The notes below the pieces were generated by a model. The model saw only the letters and a program-made list of their open reading frames with translations, made no database searches and was not told where the DNA came from. The translations under genes were made by a program, and so were the position numbers. From Acanthosoma haemorrhoidale (Eukaryota; Arthropoda; Insecta; Hemiptera; Acanthosomatidae), in assembly GCA_930367205.1 (NCBI GenBank), contig OV884013.1:88165333-88229332 (forward strand): a stretch of 64,000 nt of DNA, given 5' to 3'. Each line of letters opens with the position of its first letter. Within the stretch, counting starts at the first letter, position 1. Shown piece by piece: positions 29,930-42,968 of the stretch.

Positions 29930-31930
29930 AGGAATGGTTTTGTACAGCAAATACTTCTGATTTACCTGATGATATTTACGCCCAATTTGACAGGGATATA
30001 ATGCCCTTGGGCAAAACACAGGAAGGTCTGGTACCCTTATCCCTTAATGTTTGCCCCATCACTCCCATCAATCAAGGAAAGTAAACTACCACAGCAGTTG
30101 TCCCAGCGTACAAAGTTTCTCTTCAACGTACAGGAGGAGTCTAACCAGTTTTTACCAGAGAACGTAACGTTCTATACACACTCCGGGAACAGGTTCAAAG
30201 GTAATTGGTTATTTACAGGCAGGTGGCATTATTTATCCAGTTCTAACCTCGTAGTCATTTAAAAATCGCACGGAGACGACTCTGTGTAGATCCCAACTGC
30301 GGTGTGAACGAGAGAATGATTCGCGCAAACGAATAGATGAAATACTCAACAGTGATTCTCAGTTATTTTGCAATCTCAATCATTATAAAGCTTATCCGCA
30401 ACTACAAGTAGATAAAGTAAGTAAATTGGTCCAGACAATTTCACCACATACCAATTCATCTCAATTCCGGGGCACATACCTTATGAAGCATCTCACCGTA
30501 CCAATAGTACCACCGTCGGAGTTTAATAGAATCATCTATCAAATTCTTAAAGAGCTTCCATTGGACATTGACAAAATGTACCCAAAACCTTTAACTGTGA
30601 CTCCAATGACTTAACTGATTAAATGTGAACAAAAATAAGTTTTTTTAATCTAAAATAGAATATTTGGGACAAGTCTCCATAAAAGTCCAATAAAAGCGAA
30701 ACTTATTTAAGACTGCTTCGCCCAACAAAAGTTGATGGCGTAAGAAGATTTCTCGGCTTAGTTACATATTACTGAATTGTGCCAGATTTTTCTACCATGT
30801 CTTATCCACTTCGATGTCTACTTAGTAAGCGATAACATTGGCACCAAGCAGTGAAGCAGCATTCCTCAAATTAAAATCAGAACTTTGTAGCGACCGAGTC
30901 CTGGGTCCATTCGATACAAATCTTTCTCTGATACGCCTACAGGGATAGCAGCGATTCTCTGTCATCTTATCGAGGGAAATGATAAACCGATGCATCACGC
31001 TCTTTAACGGAATCTGAAAGAATTTACAGGCAGCTCGACCGAGAGGCACTCAGTATTATTTTAGGGGTCCATCATTTTTTCAACTCGCAACATTTTCTGA
31101 TAATCCCTTGATGGAGAATTTTTCACCATCATAACGCACTCCCACAAATGACATCTGCCCGCTTGCTCCGGTTACGAATCCTTTCTAATTGGATTTTATT
31201 GCTCCAGTTGGTACTACTACTACAGTTCAAGTCAGGATAAAAGCAACTTGCACTGCGATATGTATACTACTGGCCTGGAATAGATTGAGACATCGAAAGA
31301 TTAGTCAAAGCATGCGAAAACTGCGCCCTTGTTTGTCAAACCCGCCAAAAGTTCCTGTACACCCATGGTGTCAACCAGAAAATAATTGGGACAGAATCCT
31401 TATCGACTATCCCGGCCCATTCGGGAATCGGCACTTTCTAGTTTGTGTCGATGCCAAATCAAAGTGGGCTGAAATCCAAATTTTAAAAGCCTCTCCTCAA
31501 GCTCTAAACAATTACCTTACTGGATTAAGTCTTCGCATTTCAAGGATTCCCTTTTGGAATCGTATCAGTATACCATTCGAAATGGTATCAGAAAATGCAT
31601 CGACTTTCTAGAGCTCAGAACTTCAATCCTATTGAATAGCAAATGGTATTTTCAAAAATATATCGCGGCAGGACACCTGGCGACCAACGGCTTAGCGGAA
31701 TGGAACGGTGCATACTATTTTATTTCGATTTCAAGCTACTCCTTTGGCATGTGGAAAATCTCCGGCTGAGTTATACCTGCATCGAGTATGCATTCGGCTG
31801 GATACAATTAGCCCTATCACTCCAACCCATCACATCCATTCTGTAGAGAGCGCTCATATCAAGTGGAGTAGAGAGTCCAGGTTCGTGAATATGGTGTATG
31901 GAAACTTGGCACAGTAATAAAACGACTAGG
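29930..31930 (+). pseudogene. Gypsy-like LTR retrotransposon pol relic (RT/RNase H, integrase)
   Basis: Broken by many stops and frameshifts. Around 30740-30830: VDGVRRFLGLVTYY then IVPDFSTMSYPL, the RT/RNase H boundary typical of Gypsy elements. Around 31300-31500: a Cys-bearing N-terminal integrase region, then WDRILIDYPGPFGNRHFLV and VDAKSKWAEIQIL, the integrase core with its first catalytic Asp. Around 31670-31710: HLATNGLAEWN, the Glu motif region. Resembles K02A2.6-like Gypsy pol. Not functional. Confidence 0.8.
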
Positions 31931-32299
31931 TCAATTGCACTATTATGTTATCCTAGATTCAGAGAAAATAGTAAAACGTCACTTAAACCAACCAAGGTCT
32001 ACCTACACTGGTATCCAACAAAAGCATGTTTTGTTCCAAAAGTAATTCAAATTCGTTTTAAAAGAGTTTATCAATTTTTGTTCCAATTTCAATTCAATTT
32101 TGTTTTAAATTAAGTGGTGGAGACGTCTTAACTCCCGCCAATCTTATCAGTCAGATGCGATTTTATATAAGTTATTTAATATATGTTCAGAATAAAGATG
32201 GTTACATGTAACATGTACATGCATACTGAATATAATTCCCGGACAAATATAAACCGTTCACTTAAACTGAAGGTGAGCCCCATCACCTAGTATTGTATA

Positions 32300-32449
32300 T
32301 ATGATATTGACCTTTTAACTTCAAAACGATATTGTAAATTGTAATTCTATCCTCCTTCAAATGCATCTGCGTATGCAGCACGAGGAGAAAATTGTAAATA
32401 TTTGTTCACATAATGTATAATAAATAAAGGGGTTATGGAAAAAAAAAAC
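32300..32449 (+). mobile_element. Probable retroposed 3' end with A-tail
   Basis: AATAAATAAAGG at about 32409-32421 is followed about 20 nt later by a run of 10 A (about 32438-32447). The preceding TTGTAAATATTTG resembles the LINE 3' UTR near 34300. Likely the 3' end of a non-LTR element or retroposed transcript. Confidence 0.4.
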
Positions 32450-33344
32450 CGTCACAGTCATAACAATGACACAGAACGTTATGTTGTAAATAAAGTAGGG
32501 GTCGAATAAGAGTTCCTCTATGTAGTTACTGGTCAAAATTTGAAGTTACATAAACAGAAATAATTTAGAGAAATTGACAGAGTGTGTAATAAACTTTCAC
32601 CACAAATAAACTTGATAAAAACTCCCAACAACCTTTTTAACTCGTTCAAATATTCACAGCTAAAAAAACAATGAGCTCAGTGTAAACTGAAAATAAGTTT
32701 CCTCGAGAACCCCAGCACACAAAAATTGATGATGACAATCAACTTTACAAACAACTATATTACATTTATCTGGATGCCTTCCCCTTCCTAAGCGATGTTA
32801 GTACACAACTCCGTTCGACTAATTGACGTTTGGATGTTTTCGCCATGCGAAACAAAGAGAAAAACAAAAAAAGGTTACAATGAACCCTGGAACTGGATAG
32901 CCAACATGAAAAAACAACTTGGAAATAAACCAATTTACAGTCTCCTGACGAACATAAAAGTTCTTCGTAACGTTTTTGTTGTTTTAGCTCTTTGAATTCC
33001 GATTCCTATTTCAATTTAACGGTGTTTTCAACCGAATGGCATTATTTACAAAATGTTGGAAATTGTACAATATTTTTGTTTTTCGTTATCATGTTCTTGC
33101 CTTACAATAAAACCAAGTTGCCTTCAAAAGGAAGCAGTGCTGCAAACCGAACCAATAAGTAATAAGTGTACTACTTATCACAGACACTGTTACAACTTGA
33201 ATTATATGAAGAGACATACCGACAGCAATACGATTCTGCTTCTTATCAATATCGATCAATTCGATCAATATTATAGAATGATAATTACTATATGATAATT
33301 AATAGCGTATTTAATGACCCTTCTATATCCCTCATATGATTTAT

Positions 33345-34400
33345 TTTATTTTTAACCCCAATACCTTCTTGGCCACATTTGCAGATGACACTGCAGTCTT
33401 GTCATCCCACCCAGACCCCGACATAGCATCCCATAACCTTCAAAAACACCTTGACGAGATCGAGTATTGGTGCAATCAATGGCGGATCAAAGTTAATGAA
33501 GCAAAATGCTCCCACATTACCTTCACCCTTTGTCGCAAGTCTTGTCCATTAGTTTATTTTAATTCTATTCCTCTCCCTGTATCCGAGACAGTACGGTACT
33601 TAGGCTTCCATCTTGACAAACGACTGACCTGGAACCCACATACGAGACTAAAAAGACAAGAACTAAACAGACGCTTTGGACAACTGTACAGACTACTTCA
33701 AAGGACATCCCATCTCTCAATAGAAAATAAACTACTAATCTACAAAGTTATACTTAAACCAATCTGGACATACGGAATAGAGCTATGGGGGACAGCAAAA
33801 AAGTCGAACATCAAGCGTATCCAATCCTTTCAATCAAAAGTCCTGAGAACAATAGTAAATGCCCCTTAATATGTCAGCACCAAAACCCTTCATAACGATC
33901 TTAATATACCCTACATTCTAGAACTCATCCCTTCCAAGTTTATGAAATTCCACAGCAGCCTTTCCAACCACCCTAATCCTGTAGCACAGTCATTGCACTG
34001 CGCCACTCATCCCTATAATTCTTCTCGGAGACTGAAACGGCAGTAGCCTCGTAACCTGCTATAATCGCGTGACAGTGGGAGTCCTGGCAATGACCAGTTT
34101 CTCCAATCATGTCCTGAGCATCTGTGGCTCTCGCGCTCTTGGTCAGCCTCCACTGGCTAGCATCCGGTGACGCGGCTGACGGAGGAGCGTGGGGGACTTC
34201 CCAAGACTCCGCTTTCTCTTCGCGGTGGATTTGGGGGGTCTCTGGGCTGTCTGTAAATATTGTATGAATGAGCGAGTGAATGATGAATTGTAAATATGGT
34301 ATGAATGAGAGCATTTATCTTATTTACTTATTGCCTTATAAAAGGCAGATTGTAATTATAGCACAATAAAGGAATATATAAGTTAAGTTATTTTTAACAT
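33345..34400 (+). mobile_element. Jockey-like LINE, 5'-truncated (RT fragment and 3' UTR)
   Basis: The open frame to 33869 starts within the RT palm: LATFADDTAVLSSHPDPDIA (the FADD catalytic motif), then WRIKVNEAKCSHITFTLC, VRYLGFHLDKRLTW and the thumb region KPIWTYGIELWG, ending at a stop after LRTIVNAP. Decayed coding sequence follows to about 34000, then a 3' UTR with TATGAATGAG repeats and AATAAAGG near 34370. Its 3' UTR is repeated in reverse at 61498-61997. Confidence 0.85.
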
Positions 34401-37300
34401 TTCTGATTCATCGAGAGAAATTCTTTGTGGAATACCCTGTTTGCGAAAAAAAAATGCAAACACAATATTAATAAGTAGTGTTTTATTTACAATCGTTAAG
34501 CTTGAATTTACGCACGACTGAGGCTATCAAAACTGCATCATCATGACTATTAAAATTGTGGAAAGATAATGTTACCAACACCAACCACTTAACCTCAATT
34601 CGCTAATTACAAAACCAAAGGGGATAGTATCGCGACCACGTTTTTACGAATTGACGTCATCAATTTTTTTTTTAAATATTGAGAGTATACAAATTAATTT
34701 AAAGAAGTTCTTATTGGGAAAAGATAAATGATTATTACATGGGTATTGTGAATAAAAAAAAACCCTGTTAATTAATGTCAATAGATATCTAAAATGTAAT
34801 ATTAATGAATATTTCAGAAGAAAGTGTATTAGATGAAGAGAAGTGTATAAGACCGAAGGAAGAGGTCTCCTAATTTTGAATAGGTAAGGGAAATGGTCTT
34901 TCGACTGTATCCGCTGCCTGAATAGTATAGGTAATTCAATATATCTGAAATTTTCAAGGCATACTTCAAAATATGCTAATCATGTATTGGTTAAAACAAA
35001 GTAACAGGAATTAAAAACAAAATTTAACTTGAAAAACATTTTTCCACTCACAGCACAGAAACTATTTTAGATTAACTCACTAAGGAATACGAATTGCAAC
35101 CAACTGATTCTAAATGTATATCCCATGATTAACTTTTACGCAAATAAGGTACTTGCGTTAGGAAGGTGACAATCAATTTATGTTTTAATAAAGTTAATTT
35201 TTTAAATAGCTCACAATTTTTTATTTCAAAAATAAAAATATTACATGCTTTGGCCACTGAGACCGCATACATGGGTAAATTGATTTTTCTTAAAATTGGA
35301 AATGTAACAAGGGATGGAGTTAACAGTACGAAAAAATAATGAAAAACTAACAACAAAAACTATAATAATCAATAAACACTATTTACACTTTTGTACAACA
35401 CTATTTTACAACAGTTTTGTGCGCTTGTGGATGTATCTTTTGAGAGAATGCTTACTGTAATTGACTATTGATCTTATTAATGTGTTTTCAGATATGCCAG
35501 TTAGAAAAAAGAAATTCTCAGTCGGAGTGTGAGCATACTGCTGGAGTGTGGATAATTGTATGTCTGTTATCTTAGTTTATCGAGGGTAATTGTTAATTAT
35601 GCGCATACTGATGAATTGTACGACTACCGATTTCTTGTAATTTGAATCACAAGGGTAACTCCCTCCACACCAATGTAGCATATGTCACTCTTGTGCGGAT
35701 TATTTCTTTATGTAGAATTAATTTGTTTTCAGCGGTAAATTTTGATTTTATGCAAAAGGAGGGTAATTTTTTACTGATAAGGTTTTTAGTTTCGTTGTAT
35801 TTATTGTGTGTGTGGTTTCTGGAAGTGAGGGAACAGTTTAAGGGCCTAGGTAGTGTATGGCATAGGACCAGGATAATTGGTAATTATTATTAATCTGACC
35901 CATTGGGTATTTATGCTGGTTCAGGGTTGTAATTTATAAAATAAAAGTCAACTCCTTCATCTTCCTACAATTACAATTGTTGTATACTAGCACTTTCAGC
36001 AGCCTGTCGTTACCAAGTGCTGCAAAAATGAATGTATTGTTTTTTACCCACCAAGTCGGCTGAAATAATCCGGGAAACTATCCACAATATGTACCCGCAC
36101 TTTAGTGAACTATCCCAACTTTCTCCTAACAATAAATCAATCCTATACAAATCTGTATACGTGCTTAGTAGAAAACAATCTTACAATTAATTCAAATTGT
36201 TCAAAATAAATGTCTCGTAATCATAATAAATTACTCTTATTGCACCAGAATTTAACAGAGGCATGGGGAATCAAAAATTACTTTCATTGACAGTGTAACT
36301 TGTACCCTGTAACTAAACTTTGTCTTCGACAATTGCTTTAACTCCTCCAATCCACTAATAATAGAAATAGGAAATGACTCTAAATTTGCATTCGAACGTT
36401 ACATCCATAAGATAATCAAACATATTTGATTATCACTGTACAAAATGCCAAGATAAATTTAGCTTATATTATTATTAAATAAATTAAAATTATAAGTTTT
36501 AATATATTATTGTTTCCTTAACTTTTTTTTTTGTTTAAGTTCATCATTATTTTGTTATTTAGTACTGGTTTTGTTAGTTTTCCCAGCATTATTAACCACT
36601 CATAAATATAATATATTCCAGTATATCGTTTTCAAAAAGTTAATAAAGATTTTTAATTAAGAAATGTAACAAAAAATTTTAAATAATTATATGAAAGTTG
36701 ATATTGCATTTAATTCGGTAGTGTATCACATTAAAGTCAAATAGTTATTAAGTCCTGACCAATTGAATAAATAAGGACTTATATATATATTCACCATATA
36801 ATATAACCTAGCTGACGAAATCTCTTGTGTATGTATACAAGTACGCTAATAGCAGTTATAAATGTTCCAGTAATGTAAACAATATGTTTGTAAATTTGAC
36901 CTATTAGCGCAATAAAGGAGGCTGCTTTTCCTTACTTCCTGTACATAAACCAGCAATGTTTATCAAACTTTATTTCTTATTCCGTTGTTAAAACCGCAGT
37001 ATTATTTCATCCAGAGAGGAACCGATCAATATCAGTGACAAATGATGATGGAAATCAGCTCTGATGGAAAGTGAGATATTTCATCATTAACTACCTTGGC
37101 TTCCATTAAGCCACTCAGAGAGGGAAATTTGAGACTTTTATAAACAATTTATGATTATTTCGTCGCATATCGTGCTTAGAATCTATTAACGGAGAATTAA
37201 TTAGCAATAAAATAAATATATTTCTATAACTTATGAGCAGTGCTATCTACCGACTACGCTATCAACCAATTTTAACAGCAGAATCGTGCCCTTGAATAAA
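34400..37300. other. AT-rich stretch without assigned feature
   Basis: No exon passed inspection. A 75-codon minus-strand frame (35129-35356) and an 83-codon plus-strand frame (35642-35893) show no recognised domain and look like chance. Confidence 0.3.
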
Positions 37301-37314
37301 AAAGCCACTTTGAA

Positions 37315-37560
37315 TAAAGTTTTGACAGCCGAGATGAAGTTTTTCCAAAGAGTAATTTGGAAAACTAGATTGGACAGAATGAGGATCACTAAGTGCGAGG
37401 TGGTAAATCAAGACCTACTCCAGCACACTTAATAAATGCCAGAGCACTTGATGGTTCGCTCTGGTTCATAGAATGCCAGAGATCAGGTTCCCGAAGAAGG
37501 TAATGGAAGATAGTTATGAAAGCTAGTGAACCAGAGGACGCTAAAGGAAGCATTAGCTAG
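37315..37560 (+). mobile_element. Non-LTR retrotransposon C-terminal fragment of another type
   Basis: The frame begins TAEMKFFQRVIWKTRLDRMR and later shows MPEHL, PEEGNGR and similar, matching the AEM-F-R-V-GKTRLDRIRN tail found C-terminal of RT in many animal non-LTR elements. Broken by stops and frameshifts. Confidence 0.55.
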
Positions 37561-37647
37561 ATCATGTGGAAGGATTATCCAGATCAAAGGGAATGCAGGA
37601 TATCTCCCTTGAGTTGAAGCAATGAAGCGACAGGATAGAGACAGGTG

Positions 37648-38018
37648 TAGGGTGCAAGGTAAACGATGTCCGAAATTTAAGAAAGTGATAGTAGACCTCA
37701 AATGCAACAGCAACGTTACCATAGACTATGGTCTAATCCTGAACAAGGAAGGTGTAAATTTAAATTAAATTTTGTGTTTTTTAAGGTTGACACGTTTTTT
37801 TGTTGAATAGAAAGCAATAACAAAAAAACTATTTAAGTTAGGAAAGTACTGATTACAGCATCGTAAAGTAGAGAAAATTTTCTTTAAAACCAAGTAGAAT
37901 TTGTCTTTGTTAAACCATTTGAAGGTGGCTTTGAAGCGGCTAAATTACGCAAAGTTCTGTTTTTCGTAAAACATAGGATTATTCGCGATTTGTTTTATCA
38001 GCCTCCTACTGGATACAG
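37648..38018. repeat. Left arm of a large inverted repeat
   Basis: About 370 bp, imperfectly inverted relative to 39891-40235. Matching blocks include TACGCAAAGTTCTGTTTTTCG, AATTTTGTGTTTTTTAA, ATAGTAGACCT and GCCTCCTACTGGA. The arms enclose a LINE RT relic and a solo LTR. Confidence 0.8.
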
Positions 38019-38039
38019 GTCCTAGTTTCAGAAAAGCTT

Positions 38040-39885
38040 CCTAGTTTAATAAATTCCCGAATCTATTGAGACAAGGGACCAGCTGCTTTAGTACTACTAG
38101 AGGTAGAAGGGACATCAGCGGTGTCTAGGTTATAGAGGATGAAACCCAGGACACTGCCCTGTGGAACACCTGGTTTAATAGGATTGTAGCGACCGCTAAC
38201 TACATAAGATAAATCACCCTATACTCTATTGTATATATATATTGTAAATTGGTTATAACATGTTGTAAATTAATTTAAACAAATGTAAAAAATATTACCA
38301 AACTATCAGTGTAAATATTGTAAACAATAAAAGACGCAGCTGCAAAAAACTAGTTCAGAGGCCACTGCAGAGCTCCTGGGGCTGGGGGGGGGGTCCTGGC
38401 CTAGAACATTCAAGCGTCTCCCAACCTTGCAATGCGGTTGGTCAGAATTAAACCTCGCCCTATTGGCTGAACGCGATTGGCCAGAATAATACCCAGCCAA
38501 TTGGCTACTTGGGGCTATATATACCCCCTAGTTTTAGCCGATAAGTCATTCTAACTACGGCTCTCTGGACTGGTACTTGCAGGTGGACTGATGTTTCTAG
38601 ATTCCTGCATCTCTCTTTCCTAACCTCGCTATGGTTTAGTCCGGCCTTGTCAGACCCCACACTTTTTTAGTGGGATTCTCTTCCTTCGTCTCGCTAAAAC
38701 TAGCACCTCCTTGGAAGAGATTTCTTCCTCATGGACGACGGTCACCTGGGGCCCTACGAACTTTACGTAGTACTTTCTCCCCAGTGATCCAGACTGCCTC
38801 TCTCCGGTTCACACTCGCCTTAGGGATCCGGACGGTTTTCGCCTACCCTTAGATTCCGAGTGTGAATTCGTGGTCTTTCCAAGACCACATAAACTACCTA
38901 TAATACCTACCCTATACCTCCTCTCTTGAACATAGTGCGCTGTAAGGGCAGATGCAATTGTCCAGGTCAAAGCCTAATCAACCCTCTCTTCGTCACTAGG
39001 GCTAGGGTAACTAGGAACCCCCTCGTGACGACCCGACAGGGATAGTAGTTAGAATATTCTAAGCCACAGCGGACTTGGAAGAAGCCGTTTGAAAGGTAGG
39101 ACTGTAGGATTAGGAAAATGGTCTGTGGTAAATATCTTTTAGAGCTTTTAAGCTGCGTGCCAAACCCTGTCAAAAGCTTGAGCTATGCTCAGAAAGGCAG
39201 CAGTGCAATACTGTTTGGTATCAAGGCCTTCGCATTGTTGAGCAGTGGAATGTCGTAGTCGGAAACCAAACTAGGGTGAAGGAAAAGGGTTTTTGGATTC
39301 AACAATTGGAAGTAGACGTTTCAATAGAAGTTTTTCAAATATTTTAGACAGGATAGGGAGTAGGCTCATTGAACGGTAAGATGAGGGGTCATTGGGTGGT
39401 TTACCGGGTTTGGGGAATAGGACAATAATGGATTGTTTCCAGAGGAGAGGAAAATGCGTCGTTCGGATAATAATAAATGTAGGTTAGGAAGATTATGGCT
39501 TTAGGAGGGAGTTGTTTGCGAATTTCAGGAGTATGGAGATCATATCAATGGAATTTTCGGTAAGGTAAGTTTTTCAGAAGGTATTTGACCTCAGAGGGGT
39601 TAACGGCTTTTGGTGGAAGTGAGGAAATATTGAGCTATGAGTATGGTTTTGATGAGAAAGGTGAGGTGTGAAAGTATGGGTAAGATGCAGAGCGAATTAT
39701 TCTGACCTATACCTATCCGAAGCCGCCCAGGACCCATCTTCACGACGGAGTAGGTGTGAAACAGGATGATACTCTAGGATTTTTTTAGTTACATTCCACA
39801 GGGAGTTATCCCTGGTAGACAGAGAGGAGAGGTGGGAATTAAATGAATCAGAACGGGAGAATGCCAAGTTTTTCAAAAATTAAGA
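38040..39885 (-). mobile_element. Jockey-like LINE RT relic split by a solo LTR
   Basis: Read on the minus strand: WNVTKKILEYHPV near 39790; KPGKPPNDPSSYRSMSLLPI (RT fingers) near 39400; AFDRVWH near 39170; then the LTR; then KPGVPQGSVLG near 38150 (RT motif PQGSVLG). Several stops and frameshifts, so dead. The LTR at 38185-39038 interrupts it between the palm motifs. Confidence 0.8.
38185..39038 (+). mobile_element. Second solo LTR of family L, nested in a LINE
   Basis: Starts TGTAGCGACC, ends ACCCGACA; flanks AGGAT (38180-38184) and GGGAT (39039-39043) form a 5-bp duplication with one mismatch. The downstream half matches the LTR at 14546-15441 (blocks CTAGCACCTCCTTGG, CGCCTACCCTTAGAT and the GTGGTC/GACCAC hairpin); the U3 differs strongly. 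The LINE reading frame resumes on either side. Confidence 0.85.
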
Positions 39886-39890
39886 CATCT

Positions 39891-40235
39891 GTAGTCCAGT
39901 AGGAGGCTTACAACAAAATCACGAATAATCCATGATTTTACGAAAAACAGAACTTTGCGTAATTTGGCCACTTGAAAGTCCTCTTCAAAAGGTTTTAACA
40001 AAGACAGATTTTACTTGTTTCTGAAGAACATTTTCTCTAGTTTACGATGTTGCAATTGGGAATCGCCTAACTTAAATATTTGTTTAGTTATTTTATTTCT
40101 TCCTATTCAGCAAAAAACGTGCCAACCTTTAAAAAACACAAAATTTACTCATTCCCTGTTCGGAATTGAACCATAGCTCAAATGTAGGTCTACTATAACT
40201 TATTTAAGTTACGGATAACATTTAGGTTACACCCT
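39891..40235. repeat. Right arm of a large inverted repeat
   Basis: Inverted, diverged copy of 37648-38018. Read on the minus strand it continues directly into the LINE relic at 38040-39885, so it is probably that element's upstream ORF region. Confidence 0.8.
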
Positions 40236-40319
40236 AGTATAGGAAGTTTTGACAGTCTCCGAACCCATGAAAACCTATACTTATGAAAGTGGCTGGATAT
40301 ATATCATTCCAGCAGCTGA

Positions 40320-40465
40320 AAAACAGTGATCAGCACAATGATCGATGAGTTCATTCAAAGTAGGCATAACAAATTTGTTGATTAACTTAATTTGCTAACC
40401 AATCCCTAAAACATCACAACCACCCTTCCCCCATCGATGGCAGCAGGTGGTCAAAGAGGGTAGTT
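40320..40465 (+). mobile_element. Decayed LINE ORF2 tail
   Basis: IDEFIQSRHNKFVD followed by stops and a CCCATCGATGGCAGCAG segment matches the recurring VGEFIRRRHIKFFDS tail seen at 23.7 kb. Confidence 0.5.
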
Positions 40466-40885
40466 TGTAGTATCCCATTCAGCAACCTAAAGAAGTTACA
40501 AAAAAAAAAACTCTGAACCCGGCACCGTCTGCTAAAGAAGATTGGTAGAGTACCAAATTAAAGCACTAAGCATCCGGAAAAAATACAATTTATTGGTCTC
40601 TGGGTCGACTAGTTTTAATAATCCTAATCAACAATGTGCGAGAGACGAACCTACGTCTAAACGAAAATAGTATTATAGTCAAAGAAGGTAGGCCCTAGTT
40701 CTGACTACTACTGGTCAAGGCGAAGGGTGAATCGATATACTACAGTCCACACTCCCCTCACAAGGAATAAGATACGGAGCTCTTGATGGAAGATAACCCT
40801 GCTCTTTCCATACCCATAATTAGATAATTCAATGATTATAATTTGTGATAAATGAATGATAATCGGCGATTAACTGGATAAGATT

Positions 40886-40960
40886 TTGTTGCCACTTAGA
40901 AAATGTAGCGATCGGAATAAATGGAAATCCGATGGTGCAATATCGGGCGAATATGGTGGT
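40886..40960. repeat. Inverted copy of the mariner 3' coding region
   Basis: Reverse complement of 41322-41397 over about 75 bp with few mismatches (shared core GATCGGAATAAATGGAAATC). Forms a potential hairpin with a loop of about 360 nt. Confidence 0.85.
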
Positions 40961-41610
40961 AAAGCTGGAGATGAAAAATGGGTCCTCTATGATAATCTAA
41001 AACGCAAAAGGCTGTGGCTCTCTCCGAATGAATCACCACGAAGTACAGCTAAGCTGGGTTCAAACCTCAAAAAGGCGCTTTTGTGTGTTTGGTGAGTATT
41101 CGGCGGGTCGATTATTTTGAAGTGCTAAAACCTGGACAGTCTGTGAATGCAGACCATTACTACGAACGATTGGATCGAGTAAATCAATCATTAATTGAAA
41201 AGTGCCCAGCGATTGTCAACAGAAAAGTCGTTATTCTGTAACACGATAATGCAAGACCGCTCTGCGCAAGACGAACCCTGGAAAAAATTAATGAATTGGG
41301 GTGGAAGGTATTTCCTCACTCACCATACTCACCCGATATCGCACCATCGGATTTCCATTTATTCCGATCACTAAAACATTTCTTAAGTGGTAAAAAAAAT
41401 TGAAAATTTGTATGATGTCCAAAATGCCAACTCCAGATACTTTGCTCAAAAACCAATTGATTTTTATCGATCCGGCACTGAAAATTTTGCACATTAGATG
41501 GCAAAAGGTTGTTGATAACGAGGGTGATCATTGATTAAAAGCAAAAACTTGTTAAAAATTTATCTGTTTGAATTTAGTGTAAAAAAAACAACATTACTTT
41601 TCGGTCCCCC
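40886..41610 (+). mobile_element. 5'-deleted mariner (mellifera-like) with inverted foldback end
   Basis: Plus-strand frames: GDEKWVLYDNLKRKRLWLSP (first catalytic Asp region), VNADHYYERLDRVNQSLIEK, NRKVVIL-stop-HDNARP (second Asp region), then SPYSPDIAPSDFHLF (third Asp). Stops and a frameshift make it dead. The 3' end CGGTCCCCC is followed by TA. The 5' part is missing; in its place 40886-40960 is an inverted copy of 41322-41397. Confidence 0.8.
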
Positions 41611-41639
41611 TATTTAAGTCATGCTGCGTGATCACGCAT

Positions 41640-42960
41640 TTAAGGTTTTGTTACGACTAATGAGAGCAATTTATAATTTTTGTTATTGGTTAAAGGTCAT
41701 TTTCAGGGACCAATAAATGGTTCAACAAATAAACTACTCTCGGATAGAAGTATCGAGTCATTTATGCATCATCATCATCATTTAATGAACAATTAACAAA
41801 CTCACGAACTCTGATCCGACAATCTCTAGATTTCGCCCATTAATATCCTACATCATTCCATTTGTTTATATTTATTTCATAATTGATGTAAAATCAATTT
41901 CTCAATTGAAACAATAAAGAAAGAAAAAAATTGTGTGGCGACTGGACAACTAGAACTTTTAATGTGATTGCATATCTTGTCGAGAATAGGTTTAGGCGTT
42001 TGACATTTATTAGTGTCTATCGACATAGGATGCATCCCGGCATAAGGTATGGCTGATATCAACATGGCTTTATATCAAATTCTTTAGCTACATGGAACCT
42101 AGAATGGTGGGAGCTCGGGTAGCGAACTCGGGGCGTGTTATAGTCCCTAAGGGGCAGCGGGAAGTTGTACGGTGTGGGAACCATAGTAACACAATTTACA
42201 TCGATTGCGTTCCATAGGCTTCTTTCTCCCAGTATGCAAAAATTCACCCGAAATTCCAGAAATTATCCAATAAATATCTCGATTAATTAATTATGCAAAT
42301 GACAGCTAGTTTACCGGATACCTAGTCAATATTATGAATATTAACAAATTAATCAAAAATAGATCCAAAGATTAAAAATATATATCCCAACAAACCTATT
42401 GGGAACTAAACAGCGATTTTCAAAGAATAAATTTGTTTATCCACCATTAGACCAAGGTGAAACGATGGCAGAATAATTTCCAGAGTGATATTTCAGGAAA
42501 ATTATATAACTTGAAGTAGCCGCCGATGTTTTCATTACGAAATAAATCAAGAACCCAACCTCCCTCCTTCGATACTCCCTCAGCAGATTTAGCCAGTATT
42601 TTCCAGCTAAAGGGTGGCTAAGGATTACATTGTTACGGCTTCGGCACCAACATCGAACCTTTATTTCGGTAAGTTATAAGGTTGCTGTAAGAAAAACAAT
42701 ATTATGCAACGCTGGCAAACACGTACATGTATACGAACTAACAATTGAACATGAAATAAAAATATATTTAGTCCATTGATCAGGCAATTAATGTATGCAT
42801 GTACAGCGGTGTTCGTTCCCAGGAGACGTTTGTGACTAGGTAGCGTCGGTGTGAGTCTGGAACAGTCACAATAATAACGAAATAAGGAAAAATTCAACCA
42901 AGGTGTAATCTTTGGATCCAAAAGCAATATGGAAATTTACGTTTGCAGAATTCGCCTCTT
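41640..42960. other. Stretch without assigned feature between two mariners
   Basis: Short frames only; the slightly GC-richer piece at 42090-42250 and the one at 42640-42860 may be decayed repeats. No gene supported. Confidence 0.3.
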
Positions 42961-42968
42961 CCAATATA

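Noticed and set aside
35490..35530. Plus-strand acceptor TGTTTTCAG followed by ATG and a basic peptide
   Set aside because: Stops after about 12 codons without a donor.
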